A stretch of DNA of 60,437 nt. It comes from Osedax symbiont Rs1 (GTDB lineage Bacteria > Pseudomonadota > Gammaproteobacteria > Pseudomonadales > Balneatricaceae). This document shows, one piece after another, positions 20,250 to 30,453 of this stretch. Where the stretch lies: the NCBI GenBank assembly GCA_000416275.1, contig ASZJ01000018.1, forward strand, positions 547 to 60,983, written 5' to 3'. The notes beneath the pieces were generated by a model. It made no database searches. It saw nothing but the letters and a program-made list of their open reading frames with translations, and was not told the DNA's origin. The position numbers and the translations under genes were made by a program. How positions within the stretch are numbered: position 1 is the stretch's first letter; every line of letters begins with the position of its first letter.

Positions 20250-20432
20250 CTAATGTAAATCATCATACTTTTTGCGAATAGCAATTAATTGCGGCTGAAT
20301 GTCCAGCGGAGCATAATTCATCGCCTGCTCAAATATCGCTTTGTTTTCCTCCGACAAACGCTCCTCTTCCGACATTTTGGTTAATATTTTCATCGCTTCT
20401 ACAAATTTAGGATTGTAGCTTTGGGTACTCAT
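20250..20432 (-). CDS. Small conserved-looking protein of unknown function, 60 aa
   Basis: Starting at ATG 20432, the product is soluble and highly charged: MSTQSYNPKFVEAMKILTKM, then SEEERLSEENKAIFEQAMNYAPLD and an IAIRKKYDDLH end. The composition and helical pattern look like a real protein. No transmembrane segment or catalytic motif is visible. A solo end of the second small repeat family (20440-20452) lies just upstream of its start. I do not recognise the family. Confidence 0.5.
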   Translation of the reverse strand: MSTQSYNPKFVEAMKILTKMSEEERLSEENKAIFEQAMNYAPLDIQPQLIAIRKKYDDLH

Positions 20433-20439
20433 TGATCGA

Positions 20440-20452
20440 TCACGGATTCAGG
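20440..20452. repeat. Solo end of the second inverted-repeat family (copy D)
   Basis: TCACGGATTCAGG is identical to the right end of the complete element at 41731-41890. No partner end is visible within a few hundred bases. Confidence 0.5.
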
Positions 20453-20679
20453 TATTAGTAAAACAGTGGAGCAATTATAACAAAAGCCCGCTATACGTGG
20501 TAAACATTGTTTGATTACAGAGATTAAAATCAACTCTCACTCAGCTCGACGCACAAATATCATATTTAACGGCACATTTTATACATATTTACTCTCTCCC
20601 TCTTGTTCAAACTAACAACTCCTCATAAAATATCAGCTATTAACTTTCAACTTCATCTATGCAAAGGCCAGAACCTACT

Positions 20680-22398
20680 ATGCGCGCTAGCAAATTTTTA
20701 ATCGCGACTTTAAAAGAAACTCCCTCTGATGCGGAAGTCATCAGCCATCAACTTATGCTCAGAGCAGGTATGATCAGACAATCTGCCTCTGGCCTGTACT
20801 CATGGCTCCCCTTAGGCTTGAGAGTTGTTCGCAAAGTAGAAAAAATAATTCGCGAGGAAATGGATAGCGTTGGATCCCAAGAAGTACTGATGCCCTCAGT
20901 TCAACCTGCTGAATTATGGAAAGAATCAGGGCGCTGGGAAGAGTACGGCCCCGAGCTACTACGTATTAAAGATCGTCACAATCGCGAATTTTGCCTAGGC
21001 CCTACTCACGAGGAAGTCATCACTGATATCGTTAAGAAGGAACTGCGCAGCTACAAGCAGCTACCGGTCAATTTTTATCAAATTCAAACTAAGTTCAGAG
21101 ATGAAATCCGCCCTAGATTTGGCGTAATGCGCTCGCGTGAATTCATCATGAAAGACGCTTACTCATTTCATATTAGTAAAAGCTCACTACAAGACACCTA
21201 CCAGGATATGTTCGACGCCTATGTGAAGATTTTTGATCGTCTAGGCCTAGATTATCGTCCAGTAATTGCCGACAACGGCTCAATCGGCGGTTCAGGTTCC
21301 CACGAGTTTCATGTACTAGCCTCATCTGGTGAAGACGATATCGCATTTTCTGACCAGAGCGATTACGCCGCTAACGTCGAATCGGCAGAGGCACTTGCTC
21401 CAACAGAGGCCAGAGCTGAAGCCACTCAAGCATTAACTATGGTCGATACACCTAATGCAAAAACCATTGCCGCACTAGTAGAACAATTCGATCTCCCCAT
21501 TGAAAAAACCGTCAAGACGCTGTTTGTTGAAGCGGCGGATGATAGCGACTTTGAAATTGTCGCTTTACTAGTGCGCGGCGATCACCAGCTCAATGAAATA
21601 AAAGCTGAACATTGCGCACAGGTTAAAGAGCCGCTAACGTTTGCCACCCCCGAGCAGCTGCTTAGCAATATCGGCGCGAGCGCTGGCTCTTTGGGACCGA
21701 TCAACTTAAAAGTACCGGTTATCATCGATCGCAGTGTCGCGACTATGTCTGACTTTAGCGCAGGCGCCAATATCGATGACAAACACTATTTCGGTATCAA
21801 CTGGGAAAGAGATTTAGCGCTCCCTGAAATTGCCGATTTGCGCAATGTACAAGAAGGCGATCCAAGCCCGTGCGGCACCGGCAAGTTATCGATTAAACGC
21901 GGCATTGAAGTGGGTCACGTTTTCCAGCTTGGGCTTAAATACTCTGAGGCGATGAATGCAACCGTACTCGACGAGAACGGCAAATCGAAGAACATGTATA
22001 TGGGTTGCTACGGCATCGGCGTCACTCGTATAGTTGCTGCATCTATTGAGCAGAATCACGATGACAACGGCATAATTTGGCCTGCCAACCTCGCTCCTTT
22101 TCAAATCGCCCTAGTGCCTTTGAATTACGATAAATCAACAGAAGTGCGCGACACCACTGACGCGCTATACCAAGCGCTAACAGCGGCGGGAATCGAAGTG
22201 TTCTTAGACGACAGGAAAGAGCGTCCCGGGGTTAAATTTGCCGATATGGAACTGATGGGCATGCCTCATCGCGTGGTTATTTCTGATCGCGGTATCAAGG
22301 CTGGCACATTTGAATACAAAGGCCGCTGCGATACTGAAAAACAAGACATTAGCTCCACCGACGCCTGCCAGTATCTTGTTGAAAAAATCAGAGCATAA
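20680..22398 (+). CDS. proS: Prolyl-tRNA synthetase (bacterial type with editing insertion)
   Basis: A class II aminoacyl-tRNA synthetase that charges tRNA-Pro. I place the start at ATG 20680 ([20 protein letters not shown], the usual family N-terminus), giving 572 residues; an ATG 21 nt earlier is possible. Motif 2 is [20 protein letters not shown] and motif 3 is [15 protein letters not shown]. Between them lies the YbaK-like editing insertion of bacterial-type ProS (about residues 230-390). The lytic transglycosylase gene begins 3 nt after its stop, so the two are probably cotranscribed. Confidence 0.97.
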   Translation: MRASKFLIATLKETPSDAEVISHQLMLRAGMIRQSASGLYSWLPLGLRVVRKVEKIIREEMDSVGSQEVLMPSVQPAELWKESGRWEEYGPELLRIKDRHNREFCLGPTHEEVITDIVKKELRSYKQLPVNFYQIQTKFRDEIRPRFGVMRSREFIMKDAYSFHISKSSLQDTYQDMFDAYVKIFDRLGLDYRPVIADNGSIGGSGSHEFHVLASSGEDDIAFSDQSDYAANVESAEALAPTEARAEATQALTMVDTPNAKTIAALVEQFDLPIEKTVKTLFVEAADDSDFEIVALLVRGDHQLNEIKAEHCAQVKEPLTFATPEQLLSNIGASAGSLGPINLKVPVIIDRSVATMSDFSAGANIDDKHYFGINWERDLALPEIADLRNVQEGDPSPCGTGKLSIKRGIEVGHVFQLGLKYSEAMNATVLDENGKSKNMYMGCYGIGVTRIVAASIEQNHDDNGIIWPANLAPFQIALVPLNYDKSTEVRDTTDALYQALTAAGIEVFLDDRKERPGVKFADMELMGMPHRVVISDRGIKAGTFEYKGRCDTEKQDISSTDACQYLVEKIRA

Positions 22399-22401
22399 AT
22401 T

Positions 22402-22977
22402 TTGCGCTTCCAACAGCGGGTATTAATACCCGCTATTCTCTGTCTCTTTTGCCAAATCAGCTCTGCACAACAAGCTGCTGATCTCACGGCAATCAGCCCA
22501 GCACTACGCAGCGCTTTAAAAAGCACCATTGCGCAAGCCACTAGCTTTAGCGACCGCTTTGACGCGGAAGTTTGGCTAATTGACATGTCGGGAAGAATCG
22601 AACATTTAGTTAGCGACAAACTAGAGCGGATTCAAATACTCAAAGCGGCACACAGCCAAGCAGCTCTGCACCAACTGCCGATAGATACAGTGCTTGGACT
22701 AATAGAGACAGAAAGCCATTTCAATCGCTACGCCCTCTCGCCTGCTGGCGCTCAAGGACTGATGCAAATAATGCCATTTTGGAAGTTAGAATTTGGCGAG
22801 CCTGTCGATAATTTAATCGATATAGACACCAATATTCGCTACGGCTGCACCATTTTAAAACACTATTTAGATCTAGAAAAAGGAAATATGACCAAAGCCC
22901 TCGCTAGATATAACGGCTCGCGAGGAAAAGTAACCTACCCGAACAAAGTCTATCAACGGCAAAAAAAATACCAGTAA
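22402..22977 (+). CDS. Lytic transglycosylase, SLT domain, secreted
   Basis: The product should cleave the MurNAc-GlcNAc bond of peptidoglycan in the periplasm. It starts with TTG at 22402, three bases after the proS stop. A signal peptide (VLIPAILCLFCQISSAQQ, cut near residue 22) leads to an SLT catalytic domain: E104 in IETESHFNRYALSP is the expected catalytic glutamate, followed by GAQGLMQIMPFW and NIRYGCTILKHYL, with ALARYNGSRG near the end. At 191 residues it is a compact single-domain member. The unusual start codon suggests weak, translation-coupled expression. Confidence 0.9.
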   Translation: MRFQQRVLIPAILCLFCQISSAQQAADLTAISPALRSALKSTIAQATSFSDRFDAEVWLIDMSGRIEHLVSDKLERIQILKAAHSQAALHQLPIDTVLGLIETESHFNRYALSPAGAQGLMQIMPFWKLEFGEPVDNLIDIDTNIRYGCTILKHYLDLEKGNMTKALARYNGSRGKVTYPNKVYQRQKKYQ

Positions 22978-23147
22978 TTATAAATCACCCCGCTTCCCCA
23001 AACTATTAGCCGGTCGTAAACCCCGACCAGGCTTAGCGCCAAAGCAGCTGGCCCACCCTCTTTTTAGAGCAGTCCATTCGCCCGATAAACATCTACCCTA
23101 AATAAAATAGATTTAGGGCTAAGCCACCGTCAAATAAAGCTTTTACA

Positions 23148-23180
23148 ATACTTGACTAAAATACTAGGTTTCTCCATAAT
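23148..23180 (+). promoter_or_regulatory. iscR promoter overlapping a probable IscR type 1 site
   Basis: TTGACT (23152-23157), a 17-nt spacer and CATAAT (23175-23180) make a good sigma-70 promoter 31 nt upstream of the iscR ATG. The sequence ATACTTGACTAAAATACTAG (23148-23167) matches the left half of the E. coli IscR type 1 (cluster-bound) consensus almost perfectly and the right half partly, and covers the -35 box. This is the arrangement of iscR autorepression in E. coli. It also shows that the in-frame TTG at 23152 is promoter sequence, not a start codon. Confidence 0.75.
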
Positions 23181-23211
23181 TAGATCTTTAGATAATCTCA
23201 ATGGACTGCCA

Positions 23212-23679
23212 ATGCGCTTAACAACAAAAGGAAGATATGCCGTCACTGCCATGCTAGATTTAGCACTGCATACCAAAAATGGCCCTATTAGCCTAGCAAG
23301 CATATCTGAACGACAGGGAATATCGCTCTCTTACCTAGAGCAGCTTTTCTCTAAATTACGAAAGGGACATCTAGTTAACAGCGTTCGCGGCCCCGGTGGT
23401 GGTTATCAATTGAATAGAGAGACTAGCCACATAAATGTTGCGCAAATTATTGATGCGGTCAATGAGTCAATCGATGCGACCAGTTGCGCAGGAGCAGGAG
23501 ATTGCCAACATGGCGACTTTTGTCTTACCCACCATTTATGGACAGATTTAAGCGATCAAATACATCAATTTTTAAGTGGCATTAGCTTGGCATCGCTAGT
23601 TGCGCGAAAAGACATTGCGCAAATATCAATGCGCCAAAATGGTGTGCAAAACTTAAATTTCAATCAAAACAGCATTTAA
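23212..23679 (+). CDS. iscR: Rrf2-family [2Fe-2S] transcriptional regulator IscR
   Basis: IscR senses cellular iron-sulfur status and controls cluster-assembly genes. From ATG 23212 the protein has 155 residues. It has an N-terminal winged helix ([18 protein letters not shown]), the [24 protein letters not shown] recognition region, and cluster ligands C92, C98, C104 and H107 in [18 protein letters not shown]. These residue numbers coincide with E. coli IscR. It heads the suf genes, 104 bp before sufB, and carries a likely operator in its own promoter. Confidence 0.95.
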   Translation: MRLTTKGRYAVTAMLDLALHTKNGPISLASISERQGISLSYLEQLFSKLRKGHLVNSVRGPGGGYQLNRETSHINVAQIIDAVNESIDATSCAGAGDCQHGDFCLTHHLWTDLSDQIHQFLSGISLASLVARKDIAQISMRQNGVQNLNFNQNSI

Positions 23680-23783
23680 CCCCTATATTGAGTGACTAAT
23701 AGTATCGCAATCAAACTTCCATTTAGAGTAGTTGCATTAGTTTCTCTTATTGAATTATATACCCCAAGTGTGAGCAACAGAAT

Positions 23784-25220
23784 ATGACAGACCAATTAGA
23801 CGAAGCATTAGCCAGAGAGTATGAAGCTGGATTTGTCTCAGATATAGAATCAAGAACATTCGCCCCCGGACTTGACGAGAGTGTAGTGCGTCGAATTTCA
23901 GCGATGAAGGACGAGCCACAATGGATGCTTGATTGGCGCTTAAAAGCTTTTGCGCTATGGCAGAAAATGCCAGAGCCAGATTGGGCGCATATCAAATATG
24001 AAAAAATAGATTTCCAATCGATTGCCTATTACAGCGCTCCAAAAAGCATGGACGAACGTCCTAAATCCCTCGATGAAGTAGATCCTGAACTATTGAGAAC
24101 CTACGAGAAATTAGGCATTCCCTTAATAGAGCAGCAACAGCTGGCTGGCATTGCCGTCGACGTCGTGTTTGATTCCGTCTCAGTGGTCACCACTTTTAGA
24201 GAAAAACTAAAAGAGCAAGGGGTTATATTCTGCCCTATTTCGGATGCCATCAAAGAGCATCCTGAATTAGTGAAAAAATACTTGGGAACAGTGGTCAGTC
24301 AAAAAGATAACTTTTTTGCCGCTTTAAATTGCGCGGTGTTTACCGATGGCTCTTTCGTCTACATTCCTAAAGGTAAGCGCTGCCCGATGGAGCTGTCTAC
24401 CTACTTTAGAATTAACGAGCTAAATACCGGGCAATTTGAGCGCACTCTGATTATCGCCGATGAGGGCAGTCATGTTAGTTATTTAGAGGGCTGTACCGCC
24501 CCCCAGAGAGACGAAAACCAACTGCATGCAGCGGTGGTCGAACTCATCTGTCTGGACGATGCCGAAATCAAATATTCAACGGTACAAAATTGGTACCCAG
24601 GCGACGAAAACGGCAAGGGTGGAATTTATAACTTTGTCACCAAACGCGGCATTTGCCACACCAATGCTAAAATTTCTTGGACCCAGGTAGAAACCGGTTC
24701 CGCTGTCACCTGGAAATACCCAAGCTGTATATTAAAAGGCGACAACAGCATTGGCGAGTTCTATTCGGTAGCGCTCACCCGCGGTGCGCAGCAGGCAGAC
24801 ACTGGCACCAAAATGATCCACTTGGGCAAAAACACTCGCTCAACAATTATCTCCAAAGGCATCTCAGCCGGTAAAAGTAACAACACCTATCGTGGATTAG
24901 TGCACATGGGCAAAGGCGCGAGCGGCGCGCGAAACTTCACCCAATGTGATTCGCTACTGATTGGAGACAAGTGCGGAGCTCATACTTTTCCCTATGTTGA
25001 AAGTCGTAACCCCACCGCCATTGTAGAACACGAAGCAACCACTTCTAAGGTCAGCGATGACCAAATGTTTTTATGTCGACAGCGCGGTCTCGATCCAGAA
25101 AAGGCAGTTTCGATGATCGTCAACGGCTTTTGCAAAGAAGTATTTAAAGAATTACCGATGGAGTTTGCTGTAGAAGCAGGAAAGCTCTTAGAAATCAGTC
25201 TTGAAGGATCTGTGGGCTAA
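23784..25220 (+). CDS. sufB: Fe-S cluster scaffold component SufB
   Basis: SufB forms the SufBC2D scaffold on which clusters are built from SufS/SufE-delivered sulfur. At 478 residues it is full length. Family landmarks are [81 protein letters not shown] and the C-terminal FVNGFC-like segment ([21 protein letters not shown]). It is the first structural gene after iscR; sufC follows after 75 bp. Confidence 0.97.
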   Translation: MTDQLDEALAREYEAGFVSDIESRTFAPGLDESVVRRISAMKDEPQWMLDWRLKAFALWQKMPEPDWAHIKYEKIDFQSIAYYSAPKSMDERPKSLDEVDPELLRTYEKLGIPLIEQQQLAGIAVDVVFDSVSVVTTFREKLKEQGVIFCPISDAIKEHPELVKKYLGTVVSQKDNFFAALNCAVFTDGSFVYIPKGKRCPMELSTYFRINELNTGQFERTLIIADEGSHVSYLEGCTAPQRDENQLHAAVVELICLDDAEIKYSTVQNWYPGDENGKGGIYNFVTKRGICHTNAKISWTQVETGSAVTWKYPSCILKGDNSIGEFYSVALTRGAQQADTGTKMIHLGKNTRSTIISKGISAGKSNNTYRGLVHMGKGASGARNFTQCDSLLIGDKCGAHTFPYVESRNPTAIVEHEATTSKVSDDQMFLCRQRGLDPEKAVSMIVNGFCKEVFKELPMEFAVEAGKLLEISLEGSVG

Positions 25221-25295
25221 CCCCTTAAAAAAGAATCCCTTTCAAATTTAAGCAGATTACCCATAGATTGGTAATGATTTTAGGATTAAAGCACA

Positions 25296-26066
25296 ATGTT
25301 AAAAATTAACAACTTACATGTAAATGTTGCAAATAACGATATCATCAAAGGCCTAACTCTGAGCATCAAGCCAGGTGAAGTGCACGCAATCATGGGCCCT
25401 AATGGCGCCGGAAAAAGCACCTTAGGCTACGCTTTGACAGGCCGTGACGGCTATCAAGTAACTCAGGGTAGCGCAACCCTAAACGGTACTGACTTATTAG
25501 ATTTAGAGGTTGAAGATCGTGCTGCTGCCGGCTTGTTTCTGGCTTTCCAATACCCAGTTGAAATCCCCGGCGTTAGCAACATGGAATTTTTAAAAGTATC
25601 GGTAGACTCTCAGCGAAAAGCACGCGGCCTCGAAACATTGAGCTCATCTGACTTTCTGAAACGCGCCAAAGCGGCTTGCAAGCAAGTTAATTTACCTTTG
25701 GCTTTCCTTAAACGAGGCGTTAATGAAGGCTTTTCAGGTGGCGAGAAAAAACGTAATGAAATCATGCAAATGATTTTGTTAGAGCCGGTTTTAAGTATTT
25801 TAGATGAATCGGATTCTGGGCTGGACATCGACGCGCTAAAAATTGTCGCCGAAGGCATTAATAGCCAGCGCGACGGTCAGCGCTCGTTTATCGTCATCAC
25901 TCACTACCAGCGCTTGCTCGATTACATTAAACCCGATTTCGTCCACGTGTTGGCAGATGGCAAAATAATCAAGAGTGGCGGTCCAGAGCTAGCACTTGAA
26001 CTAGAAGCTCAAGGCTATGCATGGCTAGAGTCTTATGACAGAAATGCACAGGAAGCCAGCGCATGA
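25296..26066 (+). CDS. sufC: Fe-S assembly ATPase SufC
   Basis: ABC-type ATPase of the SufBC2D complex, not a transporter. It is 256 residues long. Walker A is GPNGAGKSTLG, the ABC signature is FSGGEKKRNEI, and Walker B is ILDESDSGLDID, with the H-loop in VITHYQRLL. The DESDSGLD form is characteristic of SufC. Its stop overlaps the sufD start by 4 bp (ATGA), which indicates translational coupling. Confidence 0.97.
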   Translation: MLKINNLHVNVANNDIIKGLTLSIKPGEVHAIMGPNGAGKSTLGYALTGRDGYQVTQGSATLNGTDLLDLEVEDRAAAGLFLAFQYPVEIPGVSNMEFLKVSVDSQRKARGLETLSSSDFLKRAKAACKQVNLPLAFLKRGVNEGFSGGEKKRNEIMQMILLEPVLSILDESDSGLDIDALKIVAEGINSQRDGQRSFIVITHYQRLLDYIKPDFVHVLADGKIIKSGGPELALELEAQGYAWLESYDRNAQEASA

Positions 26067-27328
26067 GCAACTGGCTAGCAGAAACCATCCACCAAGCTGA
26101 AAAAATCGATGACTGGCTATCGCCAAAGCGAGCGCAATCTCTGTCTTTACTTAAAAGCACCGCATGGCCAACCAGACAGACAGAAGCTTGGAAATACACG
26201 CCAATCAATGTCATCGAGCGCGCTGTTTTCAAATCCGCAAATGATCCGCAGATCCAAGCAGAGCAGAACAGCTGTAGCAAAATCCCGAATTTACAGGCTA
26301 TCGACTTGATTTTTGTCGATGGCATTTTCGATCGTAGCGCCTCCACTCAACTTCTGCCAGAAGGACTTACAATTTCCTCCCTGTCAGAGGGCGCAGACCT
26401 AAGCTGGGCTCTGAGTAGCTTTAATCAAACCAAGCCTAAACATCACTTTTTCGGTTTGATCAACGACACCTTGGCCACCCAGGGTTGCATTATTGATGTC
26501 GCTGAAGATCAGTGTATCGACCAGCCAATCCGTATTGCGCAAAGCTTTAGTTTAGACTCTCAATCGCATACCCGAATTTTAGTACGGCTAGGTAAACGGG
26601 CAAAAGTGACAGTGATTGAGCAATTGCAAGGCGATCAGCTCAGCTTTAATACCAGCTTTGCAGAATACCAAATTGCAGACCATGCCTATTTGGAACACTA
26701 TCGATTAGCCATGCAATGCGAGCAGGCCATCAGTGTTGGCGGGTGTCATTTTCACTTGGGCACGTCATCACAGCTAAACAGTAATTTAATCGGTTTCGGC
26801 AGCCAGCTCTCAAGAGTTGACATGGACATCATCCATACCGGCGAGCATAGCAACGCCAAGGCCAACGTCATCTACTTACTCGATGGCAAAGAGGTCTTTG
26901 ACTTACACAGCGCTATTGAGCACACAGTTGCAAATGGTGTCAGCGAGCAAAACATCCGCTGTATTGTTGCAGATCGTGCCAATGCGATCTTCAATGGACG
27001 CATCCACATTCATCGCAATGCGCAAAAAATCTTAGCGGCAATGAATAATCGCAATTTACTACTCTCGGACAATGCGCAGATTAACACTAAGCCGGAACTA
27101 GAAATATATGCCGATGATGTACGTTGCGCGCACAGTGCTACCATTGCCGAAATCGATGACGAGGCGATGTTCTATCTGCAATCTAGAGGCGTTAACCGTG
27201 GAGATGCACAAGTGCTGCTCAGCTTCGGTTTTATCAATGAGTTAGTTGACCAAATGAACAATGCCGCCATTGCACAATGGCTGCGCCCAATCTTACGTCA
27301 GCGCTTTGCAAACATGGAGATACGTTAA
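26063..27328 (+). CDS. sufD: Fe-S scaffold component SufD
   Basis: SufD is the SufB paralogue in the SufBC2D scaffold and is thought to aid iron acquisition. It has 421 residues. Landmarks are AWKYTPIN near the N-terminus, NGRIHIHRNAQKILAAMNNRNLLLSDNAQINTKPELEIYADDVRCAHSATI, and YLQSRGVNRGDAQVLLSFGF. It overlaps sufC by 4 bp and is followed 2 bp later by sufS. Confidence 0.97.
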   Translation: MSNWLAETIHQAEKIDDWLSPKRAQSLSLLKSTAWPTRQTEAWKYTPINVIERAVFKSANDPQIQAEQNSCSKIPNLQAIDLIFVDGIFDRSASTQLLPEGLTISSLSEGADLSWALSSFNQTKPKHHFFGLINDTLATQGCIIDVAEDQCIDQPIRIAQSFSLDSQSHTRILVRLGKRAKVTVIEQLQGDQLSFNTSFAEYQIADHAYLEHYRLAMQCEQAISVGGCHFHLGTSSQLNSNLIGFGSQLSRVDMDIIHTGEHSNAKANVIYLLDGKEVFDLHSAIEHTVANGVSEQNIRCIVADRANAIFNGRIHIHRNAQKILAAMNNRNLLLSDNAQINTKPELEIYADDVRCAHSATIAEIDDEAMFYLQSRGVNRGDAQVLLSFGFINELVDQMNNAAIAQWLRPILRQRFANMEIR

Positions 27329-27330
27329 CC

Positions 27331-28557
27331 ATGGCTTTTGATGTTCTAGAGATTCGCAAAGAATTTCCAATACTGCAGCGTTCAGTACACAATAAATCTT
27401 TAGTGTATTTAGACAATGCTGCGACCACGCAAAAACCACAGGCAGTCATAGACGCCATGGTTGATTACTACAGCAATTACAACTCTAACGTACATCGTGG
27501 CGCTCACCAACTTGCCGATCAAGCAACCCGCAGCTACGAAGCGGCACGAGATACCGTCGCTGAATTTATCAACGCGAATTCTCGCAGCGAAGTTATTTGG
27601 AGTGCTGGCACCACTGAATCGATTAACATTGTCGCTTGCGGCTTGGCTAAATTGCTAAAACCCAGCGACCAAGTGCTAGTGACGCAGATGGAGCACCATG
27701 CCAACCTTGTCACTTGGCAACAAGCCTGCAAAGCCAGTGGCGCCACACTCGTTATCGCCCCCATTAATGATGCGGGTGAACTAATGATTGAGCAGTATGC
27801 GCAACTTATTAATAGCCATACTCGACTGGCATCTCTCCCACATGCATCCAACGCACTGGGAACGATCAACCCGATTAAATCGCTGATAAAAACCATCAGA
27901 GATCACAGTAATAATTACGCACTGGTGATGATTGATGGCGCGCAAAGCATCGCCCACTGCGACGTTGACGTACAAGATCTCGATTGTGATTTTTATGCCT
28001 TTTCCAGTCATAAATTTTACGGACCTACCGGATTAGGCGTGTTGTGGGGCAAAGAAGCACTGTTGCAAGACTGGCCAGTTTGGCAGACCGGCGGCGAGAT
28101 GATTAGCCATGTTAGCTATCAAGACGCACAGTGGAATACGCTGCCCTATCGCCTGGAAGCAGGCACACCTAATATTTGTGGCGCTATTGGCTTTGCCGCG
28201 GCCATCAACTGGTTTACACAGCTAGACACAGTTGCAGTACTCGCCCACGAAAGCAAACTGCTGGCACTAGCCACTGAAATGGCAGAAGATTTTTCGGGCC
28301 TTCAAATCATCGGCTCCGCCAAACAAAAAGTGCCAGTTTTAAGCTTTGTCATGGATCGTGGACACCCTGCCGATATTGGCTTTATTTTAGATCGCCAAGG
28401 AATAGCTATAAGAACCGGACACCACTGCGCAGAACCTCTAATGGAACGCCTTAAAGTGCCTGGTACTGCCAGAGCTTCTTTCGCACTATATAACACTTGC
28501 GATGAAGTTGAACAGTTATTTATAGGGTTGAAAAAAGTGCGAGAAATGCTCGCTTAA
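27331..28557 (+). CDS. sufS: Cysteine desulfurase SufS
   Basis: This PLP enzyme takes sulfur from cysteine and passes it via SufE to SufBC2D. I start at ATG 27331 (MAFDVLEIRKEFPIL), two bases after sufD, giving 408 residues. K228 in SSHKFYGPTG is the PLP lysine, and C366 in RTGHHCAEPL is the persulfide cysteine in the short-loop context of group II desulfurases. VYLDNAATTQKP is the family N-terminal motif. LASLPHASNALG replaces the more usual VSxVLG phrase, a conservative difference. Confidence 0.97.
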   Translation: MAFDVLEIRKEFPILQRSVHNKSLVYLDNAATTQKPQAVIDAMVDYYSNYNSNVHRGAHQLADQATRSYEAARDTVAEFINANSRSEVIWSAGTTESINIVACGLAKLLKPSDQVLVTQMEHHANLVTWQQACKASGATLVIAPINDAGELMIEQYAQLINSHTRLASLPHASNALGTINPIKSLIKTIRDHSNNYALVMIDGAQSIAHCDVDVQDLDCDFYAFSSHKFYGPTGLGVLWGKEALLQDWPVWQTGGEMISHVSYQDAQWNTLPYRLEAGTPNICGAIGFAAAINWFTQLDTVAVLAHESKLLALATEMAEDFSGLQIIGSAKQKVPVLSFVMDRGHPADIGFILDRQGIAIRTGHHCAEPLMERLKVPGTARASFALYNTCDEVEQLFIGLKKVREMLA

Positions 28558-28702
28558 GATAGCCGGGCCTACCTTATACGCGGTAATGTGATTAATGCCA
28601 AAACACCCCGAACGGTGGGCTTAATTACATATTGCCTAGAATTAACACAATACAAGAGTTAGCTAATACTACAATTTAGGTTAATTTTTGCTGGAGAACA
28701 TT

Positions 28703-29056
28703 ATGTCTATTGAAACCTTCGACCCTAAAAAAGTTGACATAACGGTGACTGATAAAGCGATCAAACATTTTAGCAAAAAGCTAGAATACAGCCCTGAGCA
28801 ATTGATTCGCCTGAGCATTAAAAAAAGCGGCTGTACTGGATACGCTTATGTTCTTGACTATGTATCCAAGCTTGAGGATGGAGATCAGCTGCTGACACTC
28901 AATTCAACCGTGAAACTTGCAGTATCAGACAAAGCCGCTGAAATAGCCAAAGGCACCGAGATTGATTACGTACTGGAAGGCGTCAACCGAGTGATCAAAT
29001 TTAACAACCCCAATGTGATCGCCGAATGCGGTTGCGGTGAGAGTTTTACCGTCTAA
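28703..29056 (+). CDS. A-type Fe-S carrier (HesB/IscA/SufA family)
   Basis: Carrier that receives clusters from the Suf scaffold and hands them to client proteins. From ATG 28703, preceded by GGAGA 6 nt upstream, it has 117 residues. The three invariant cysteines are present: C44 in SGCTGY, and C109 and C111 in the CGCGESF tail. Position directly after sufS favours a SufA role, but IscA and ErpA look alike at this level. The gap from sufS is 145 bp and a hairpin follows at 29060-29076. Confidence 0.92.
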   Translation: MSIETFDPKKVDITVTDKAIKHFSKKLEYSPEQLIRLSIKKSGCTGYAYVLDYVSKLEDGDQLLTLNSTVKLAVSDKAAEIAKGTEIDYVLEGVNRVIKFNNPNVIAECGCGESFTV

Positions 29057-29059
29057 TAC

Positions 29060-29076
29060 GGCCTCTTTCAGAGGCC
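29060..29076 (+). terminator. Hairpin after the A-type carrier gene
   Basis: GGCCTC/GAGGCC, a 6-bp GC-rich stem with a 5-nt loop, is followed by TTATTAAAG. It is weak as a terminator but well placed to separate iscR-sufBCDS-carrier from sufT-sufE, which start 346 bp downstream. The rest of 29077-29402 shows no gene or repeat. Confidence 0.5.
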
Positions 29077-29402
29077 TTATTAAAGCTGCGAAAACAAGGC
29101 AAGGCCGTCGAATAGAAACCTAGCCAACAGCTTTAACTGGGCCCAAATTTGCATCTCAAACGCAAGCAACGCGCCTCTCTCTAATGGGTGTTATAGCTAT
29201 AAATGAGCACATTCAGTCTGTTTTTAACGCCGCACTACTAAGCGCAGCACTTTCGCCGCTCTCTTCGCGGGGCAGTCATGCTGAGCACTTGTCGTATAAT
29301 CCAGCGAGATCTGCTTGATTTCGCGATCAATAAGCCTATTATCGCAGTTTAAATAGCGACTCATCGCGCCTCTTTTCACAACACACTCAAAGAAGACCTT
29401 AT

Positions 29403-29936
29403 ATGCAACAGAACATGGTGGTAACGCAACGAGAATGCCCCGCCCGACGAGTTCCCTCCGGTCAGATGACATCTATTCCCGCAGGGCAATTTATCAGTAT
29501 CAATCAAGATTTAGGCGGCAACTATACGATCACTTGGCAAGGCAATATGTTGCGTATCGATGGCACTGATGCGAGCGCCATTGGCCGAACACCAGAAGTG
29601 ATTAGCTTCTCAGAAAACAATACTGATCAAATCAATCCCGAGCAAGTTTGGCAGGCAATCAAAAGTGTATTCGATCCTGAAATTCCGGTTAATTTAGTCG
29701 ATCTTGGGCTTATTTACCAAGTTGATATTGATCAGGCGACTAAATCGGCTAATATCAAAATGACGCTAACGGCACCCGGCTGTGGCATGGGGCCAATCTT
29801 GGTTAGCGATGTGGAATACCGAGTCGCTATGGCTCCCAATGTTGAGCAGGTCAATGTTGAATTAGTTTTTGACCCACCTTGGCACAAGGACATGATGAGC
29901 GAAGAAGCGCAGCTAGAAACAGGTTTGTTTTTTTAA
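29403..29936 (+). CDS. sufT: SufT, MIP18/DUF59-type Fe-S assembly factor
   Basis: SufT is an auxiliary maturation factor needed for Fe-S enzymes under high demand. The 177 residues have the family layout: an N-terminal part (IPSG/IPAGQFISINQDLGGNYTI-like) and a DUF59 domain (about 80-170) with VFDPEIPVNLVDLGLIYQV, the conserved cysteine in LTAPGCGMGP, and VFDPPWHKDMMSEEAQ. SufE follows 43 bp later on the same strand. Confidence 0.93.
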   Translation: MQQNMVVTQRECPARRVPSGQMTSIPAGQFISINQDLGGNYTITWQGNMLRIDGTDASAIGRTPEVISFSENNTDQINPEQVWQAIKSVFDPEIPVNLVDLGLIYQVDIDQATKSANIKMTLTAPGCGMGPILVSDVEYRVAMAPNVEQVNVELVFDPPWHKDMMSEEAQLETGLFF

Positions 29937-29979
29937 CCAACATACGCCCCTTACCTTACTTTTTAACTTGGAATAAAAT

Positions 29980-30393
29980 ATGTCACTGCCGAGCAGCGCT
30001 GAGATAATTGAAGATTTAGACTTTTTTGACGACTGGGAAGAGCGTTATAAGTACCTCATTGACCTTGGGGAAGAAATGCCGAAAATGGATCCAAAGCTAC
30101 AGACTCAGGAGCGCTTAGTTAAAGGCTGCCAAAGCAACGTCTGGATCGACGTACAGGCAACTGATGATAAACTAAGCTTTGTCGTAGACTCCGATGCCAT
30201 CATAGTACGGGGCTTGCTCGCCTTAGTGATGGCGGCATTTAACAACAAAACAGCCGTAGATATACTGGCTTTTAATGTCACCGATTACTTTCAACAACTT
30301 GATTTAGAACAACATCTTAGCCCTACCAGAGGCAATGGACTCAGAGCAATAGTCGCTAAAATACAAGCGATTGCCCGAGCCACTAGCTCTTAA
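29980..30393 (+). CDS. sufE: Sulfur acceptor protein SufE
   Basis: SufE takes persulfide sulfur from SufS and transfers it to the SufB scaffold. The 137 residues carry the acceptor cysteine at C50 in RLVKGCQSNVW and the RGLLALVMAAFNNK segment typical of the family, with HLSPTRGNGLRAIV near the C-terminus. It closes the Suf region after sufT. Confidence 0.95.
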   Translation: MSLPSSAEIIEDLDFFDDWEERYKYLIDLGEEMPKMDPKLQTQERLVKGCQSNVWIDVQATDDKLSFVVDSDAIIVRGLLALVMAAFNNKTAVDILAFNVTDYFQQLDLEQHLSPTRGNGLRAIVAKIQAIARATSS

Positions 30394-30453
30394 TCAAAAT
30401 TAATTTTAAGCAAAAAAATAAAAAGCAGCTATCCTTAAAGAAAAACATATAAA

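Noticed and set aside
23756-23781. Possible IscR type 2 site just before sufB (ATACCCCAAGTGTGAGC)
   Set aside because: Only about 12 of 17 positions fit the part of the consensus compared, and it abuts the ribosome site; too weak to call.
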